Positions 6,091 through 7,774 of a DNA stretch of 7,774 nt are shown one piece after another. The stretch lies in contig JBGPPE010000118.1 of the NCBI GenBank assembly GCA_041488395.1, positions 1 to 7,774 of the forward strand. The letters run 5' to 3'. This DNA comes from 39-52-133 sp041488395. GTDB lineage: Bacteria; Pseudomonadota; Gammaproteobacteria; Burkholderiales; Gallionellaceae. The notes under the pieces were generated by a model. It saw only the letters and a list, made by a program, of their open reading frames with translations. It had not been told where the DNA came from and did no database searches. The position numbers and the translations under genes are program-made. How positions within the stretch are numbered: the stretch's first letter is position 1; every line of letters starts with the position of its first letter.

Positions 6091-7644
6091 TCACTTTCTT
6101 TCCAGCTGCGTCACATCGCGCACCGCACCCTTGTCGGCACTGGTGGTCATCGCGGCATAGGCGCGCAACGCGGCCGAAACCGGACGCTCGCGACCAACCG
6201 GCTGCCATGCCTGCGCGCCCTTTTCTTCCATCAGCAGGCGGCGGTGTGCCAGCTCGCTGTCGGGAATGGCCAGGCGGATGCTGCGCTTGGGGATATCGAT
6301 TTCGATCGGGTCGTTTTCCTGCACCAGGCCGATGGCGCCGCCTTCGGCCGCTTCCGGCGAAGCGTGGCCGATGGACAGGCCGGAGGTGCCGCCGGAGAAG
6401 CGGCCGTCGGTGAGCAGCGCGCACACCTTGCCCATACCCTTGGATTTCAGGTAGGAAGTCGGGTACAGCATCTCCTGCATGCCGGGGCCGCCCTTGGGAC
6501 CTTCGTAGCGGATCACCACGACATCGCCGGCGACGATCTTGTCGGCGAGGATGGCCTCCACCGCGCTGTCCTGGCTTTCGAATACGCGTGCACGGCCGTT
6601 GAACTTGAGGATGCTCTCGTCCACACCGGCCGTCTTCACGATGCAGCCGTTTTCTGCGATGTTGCCGTAGAGCACGGCGAGGCCGCCGTCCTGCGAGTAG
6701 GCGTGCGCCTTGTCGCGGATGCAGCCGTTGGCGCGGTCGTCGTCCAGCGTGGGGTAACGCATGGCTTGCGAGAATGCCACCTGGGTGGGTACGCCGCCGG
6801 GAGCGGCGCGGAAGAAGGTCTTCACCGCTTCATCACTGGTACGCATGATGTCGTATTTCTCCAGCGCCTCGCCCAGTGTCTTGCTGTGCACGGTGGGCAG
6901 ATCGCTGTGCAGCAAACCGGCGCGATCCAGCTCGCCGAGAATGCCCATCACACCGCCGGCGCGATGCACGTCCTCCATGTGGTACTGTTGCGCGCTGGGC
7001 GCCACCTTGGACAGGTGCGGCACATGGCGCGACAGGCGGTCGATGTCCTGCATGGTGAAGTCGACACCGCCTTCGCGCGCGGCCGCCAGGAGGTGCAACA
7101 CGGTGTTGGTGGAGCCGCCCATGGCGATGTCCAGGTTCATCGCGTTCTCGAACGCCTTGAAGGTGGCGATGCTGCGCGGCAGCACGCTGGCATCGTCCTG
7201 CTCGTAGTAGCGGCGCGCCAGGTCGACGATCAGGCGGCCTGCCTGCAGGAACAGCTCCTTGCGGTCGGCATGGGTGGCGACTAGCGAGCCGTTGCCGGGC
7301 AGTGCCAGGCCCAGCGCCTCGGTCAGGCAGTTCATCGAGTTGGCGGTAAACATGCCGGAACAGGAACCGCAGGTCGGGCAGGCGGAACGCTCCAGCTCGT
7401 TCACCTGCGCATCGCTGAATTTGCTGTCGGCCGCAGACACCATGGCATCCACCAGATCCAGCATGATGGTCTTGCCTTCCCAGTTGACCTTGCCCGCTTC
7501 CATCGGGCCGCCGGACACGAACACCACCGGGATGTTCAGGCGCATGGCGGCCAGCAGCATGCCCGGGGTGATCTTGTCGCAGTTGGAGATGCAGACCAGC
7601 GCGTCGGCGCAGTGCGCCTCGACCATGTACTCGACCGCGTCGGC
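6091..7644 (-). CDS. ilvD: IlvD, dihydroxy-acid dehydratase (5'-truncated at an inverted junction)
   Basis: This enzyme dehydrates 2,3-dihydroxy-isovalerate and 2,3-dihydroxy-3-methylvalerate, the third common step of valine, isoleucine and leucine synthesis, using a labile Fe-S cluster. The alignable part begins at ADAVEYMVEAHCADA and runs 517 codons to the stop. It corresponds to about residues 101-616 of E. coli IlvD, so the C-terminus is complete. Key elements are CISNCDKITPGM (Fe-S ligand Cys), ERSACPTCGSCSGMFTANSM (second cluster motif), MGGSTNTVLHLL, YHMEDVHRAGGV, GGLAVLYGN, PGMQEMLYPTS and TDGRFSGGTSGLSIGH. The E. coli-like insert DDDRANGCIR marks the long IlvD form. Upstream of 7644 the minus frame stays open to 7734, but those 30 residues are only the antisense of a second ilvD piece on the plus strand. 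The first ~100 residues and the true start are therefore absent. As drawn, the gene would give no working enzyme. Confidence 0.93.
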   Translation of the reverse strand, partial: ADAVEYMVEAHCADALVCISNCDKITPGMLLAAMRLNIPVVFVSGGPMEAGKVNWEGKTIMLDLVDAMVSAADSKFSDAQVNELERSACPTCGSCSGMFTANSMNCLTEALGLALPGNGSLVATHADRKELFLQAGRLIVDLARRYYEQDDASVLPRSIATFKAFENAMNLDIAMGGSTNTVLHLLAAAREGGVDFTMQDIDRLSRHVPHLSKVAPSAQQYHMEDVHRAGGVMGILGELDRAGLLHSDLPTVHSKTLGEALEKYDIMRTSDEAVKTFFRAAPGGVPTQVAFSQAMRYPTLDDDRANGCIRDKAHAYSQDGGLAVLYGNIAENGCIVKTAGVDESILKFNGRARVFESQDSAVEAILADKIVAGDVVVIRYEGPKGGPGMQEMLYPTSYLKSKGMGKVCALLTDGRFSGGTSGLSIGHASPEAAEGGAIGLVQENDPIEIDIPKRSIRLAIPDSELAHRRLLMEEKGAQAWQPVGRERPVSAALRAYAAMTTSADKGAVRDVTQLERK

Positions 7645-7650
7645 CAACGA
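7637..7650. other. Strand-switch junction between two ilvD sequences
   Basis: Minus-strand IlvD homology ends at Ala-Asp (7644..7639); the expected preceding residues (typically R-E-L-I) are replaced by T-D-S-L. Plus-strand IlvD homology begins at about 7637-7645 with A-S-A-N-E-S-V-T-D-E, which aligns without gaps to the minus copy's S-A-A-D-S-K-F-S-D-A. The bases GCGTCGGC at 7637-7644 fit both sequences, so the joint may sit on up to 8 nt of shared sequence. The overlap length is inference, since neither parent sequence is available. Confidence 0.8.
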
Positions 7651-7774
7651 GTCCGTCACCGACGAGCAGCTCGGCGTCATCGAACGCTCGGCCTGCCCGA
7701 CCTGCGGCTCCTGCTCCGGCATGTTCACCGCCAACTCGATGAACTGCCTGACCGAGGCGATCGGGCTGGCCCTG
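7640..7774 (+). pseudogene. ilvD: Internal fragment of a second, different ilvD on the opposite strand
   Basis: Read on the plus strand this encodes SANESVTDEQLGVIERSACP, then TCGSCSGMFTANSMNCLTEAIGLAL, up to the window edge. This is the second Fe-S cluster region of dihydroxy-acid dehydratase, about residues 171-215 in E. coli numbering. It has no start codon of its own homologous to IlvD and is cut on the left by the junction. Its codons are more GC-rich in third position than the matching minus-strand copy (30 of 31 against 26 of 31 in the shared stretch). It therefore comes from another ilvD allele, paralogue or organism. Whether it continues as an intact gene beyond the window cannot be seen. 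Confidence 0.85.

Larger units (their letters stand above)
7300..7774. repeat. Imperfect inverted repeat formed by two ilvD segments
   Basis: The segment 7300-7392, read on the minus strand, and 7682-7774, read on the plus strand, encode the same 31-residue IlvD stretch starting at ERSACP. They match at 83 of 93 bases by my alignment. Of the ten differences nine leave the protein unchanged or sit in one codon giving Leu to Ile; eight of the nine changed codons are synonymous. The arms are about 290 nt apart and are not equidistant from the strand switch, so this is not a simple fold-back copy. Confidence 0.88.

Noticed and set aside
6046..7284. Plus-strand ORF (412 codons) opposite ilvD
   Set aside because: It is a shadow of ilvD in GC-rich DNA, with no domain features.
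7645..7734. N-terminal 30 residues of the open minus-strand ilvD frame, as a novel IlvD N-terminus
   Set aside because: They are the exact antisense of a plus-strand segment that encodes the conserved IlvD cluster motif, so they are not real coding sequence.
1..7774. CRISPR arrays, tRNA or rRNA genes, insertion sequences, toxin-antitoxin or phage genes
   Set aside because: I saw no regularly spaced repeats, no tRNA-like cloverleaf or CCA-ended motifs, and no transposase or integrase-like proteins. Apart from the ilvD joint this is ordinary metabolic gene content.

Overview
The window is a GC-rich stretch of a Gram-negative bacterial chromosome. Every convincing gene lies on the minus strand, so the biological reading order runs from high to low coordinates. 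Class I cytochromes c of the c551/c552 type, an E. coli-type long-form IlvD and a LivKHM importer fit a betaproteobacterium, perhaps a Nitrosomonadales-like lithotroph. That placement is inference from protein style, not from a marker gene.

Layout in transcription order. (1) ilvD (7644 down to 6091) encodes dihydroxy-acid dehydratase, complete at its C-terminus but lacking its first ~100 residues. (2) After 37 nt comes a 677-residue DUF255/YyaL-SPATA20 family protein with a thioredoxin-like CHWC motif. (3) After 30 nt comes a small exported protein with six Cys-x(2-4)-His units, which I do not recognise. (4) A 163-nt gap follows, then a soluble periplasmic cytochrome c (105 aa) with its own terminator, and a paralogous lipoprotein cytochrome c (153 aa) with its own terminator. 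(5) A clear sigma70-type promoter then drives livK (lipoprotein substrate-binding protein), an intergenic terminator-like hairpin, livH (permease), and livM (permease, cut by the window's left edge and overlapping livH by 8 nt).

Functionally the window combines branched-chain amino acid synthesis (ilvD) and uptake (livKHM), with a periplasmic electron-carrier pair and a possible metal-binding protein between them. Nothing in the sequence shows that these modules are co-regulated.

The most anomalous region is the right edge. From about position 7640 the homology changes strand. The plus strand at 7640-7774 encodes an internal piece of a second, different IlvD (the ERSACPTCGSCSGMF region), head-to-head with the minus-strand ilvD, which stops abruptly at its residue ~101 equivalent. 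The two copies of the shared 93-nt segment differ at 10 positions, almost all synonymous, so they are two genuine but distinct ilvD sequences. A chimeric joint (assembly or amplification artefact) is the most economical reading; a real inverted rearrangement between ilvD alleles is the alternative. The best candidate for new biology is the Cys/His-repeat exported protein at 3555-3989.
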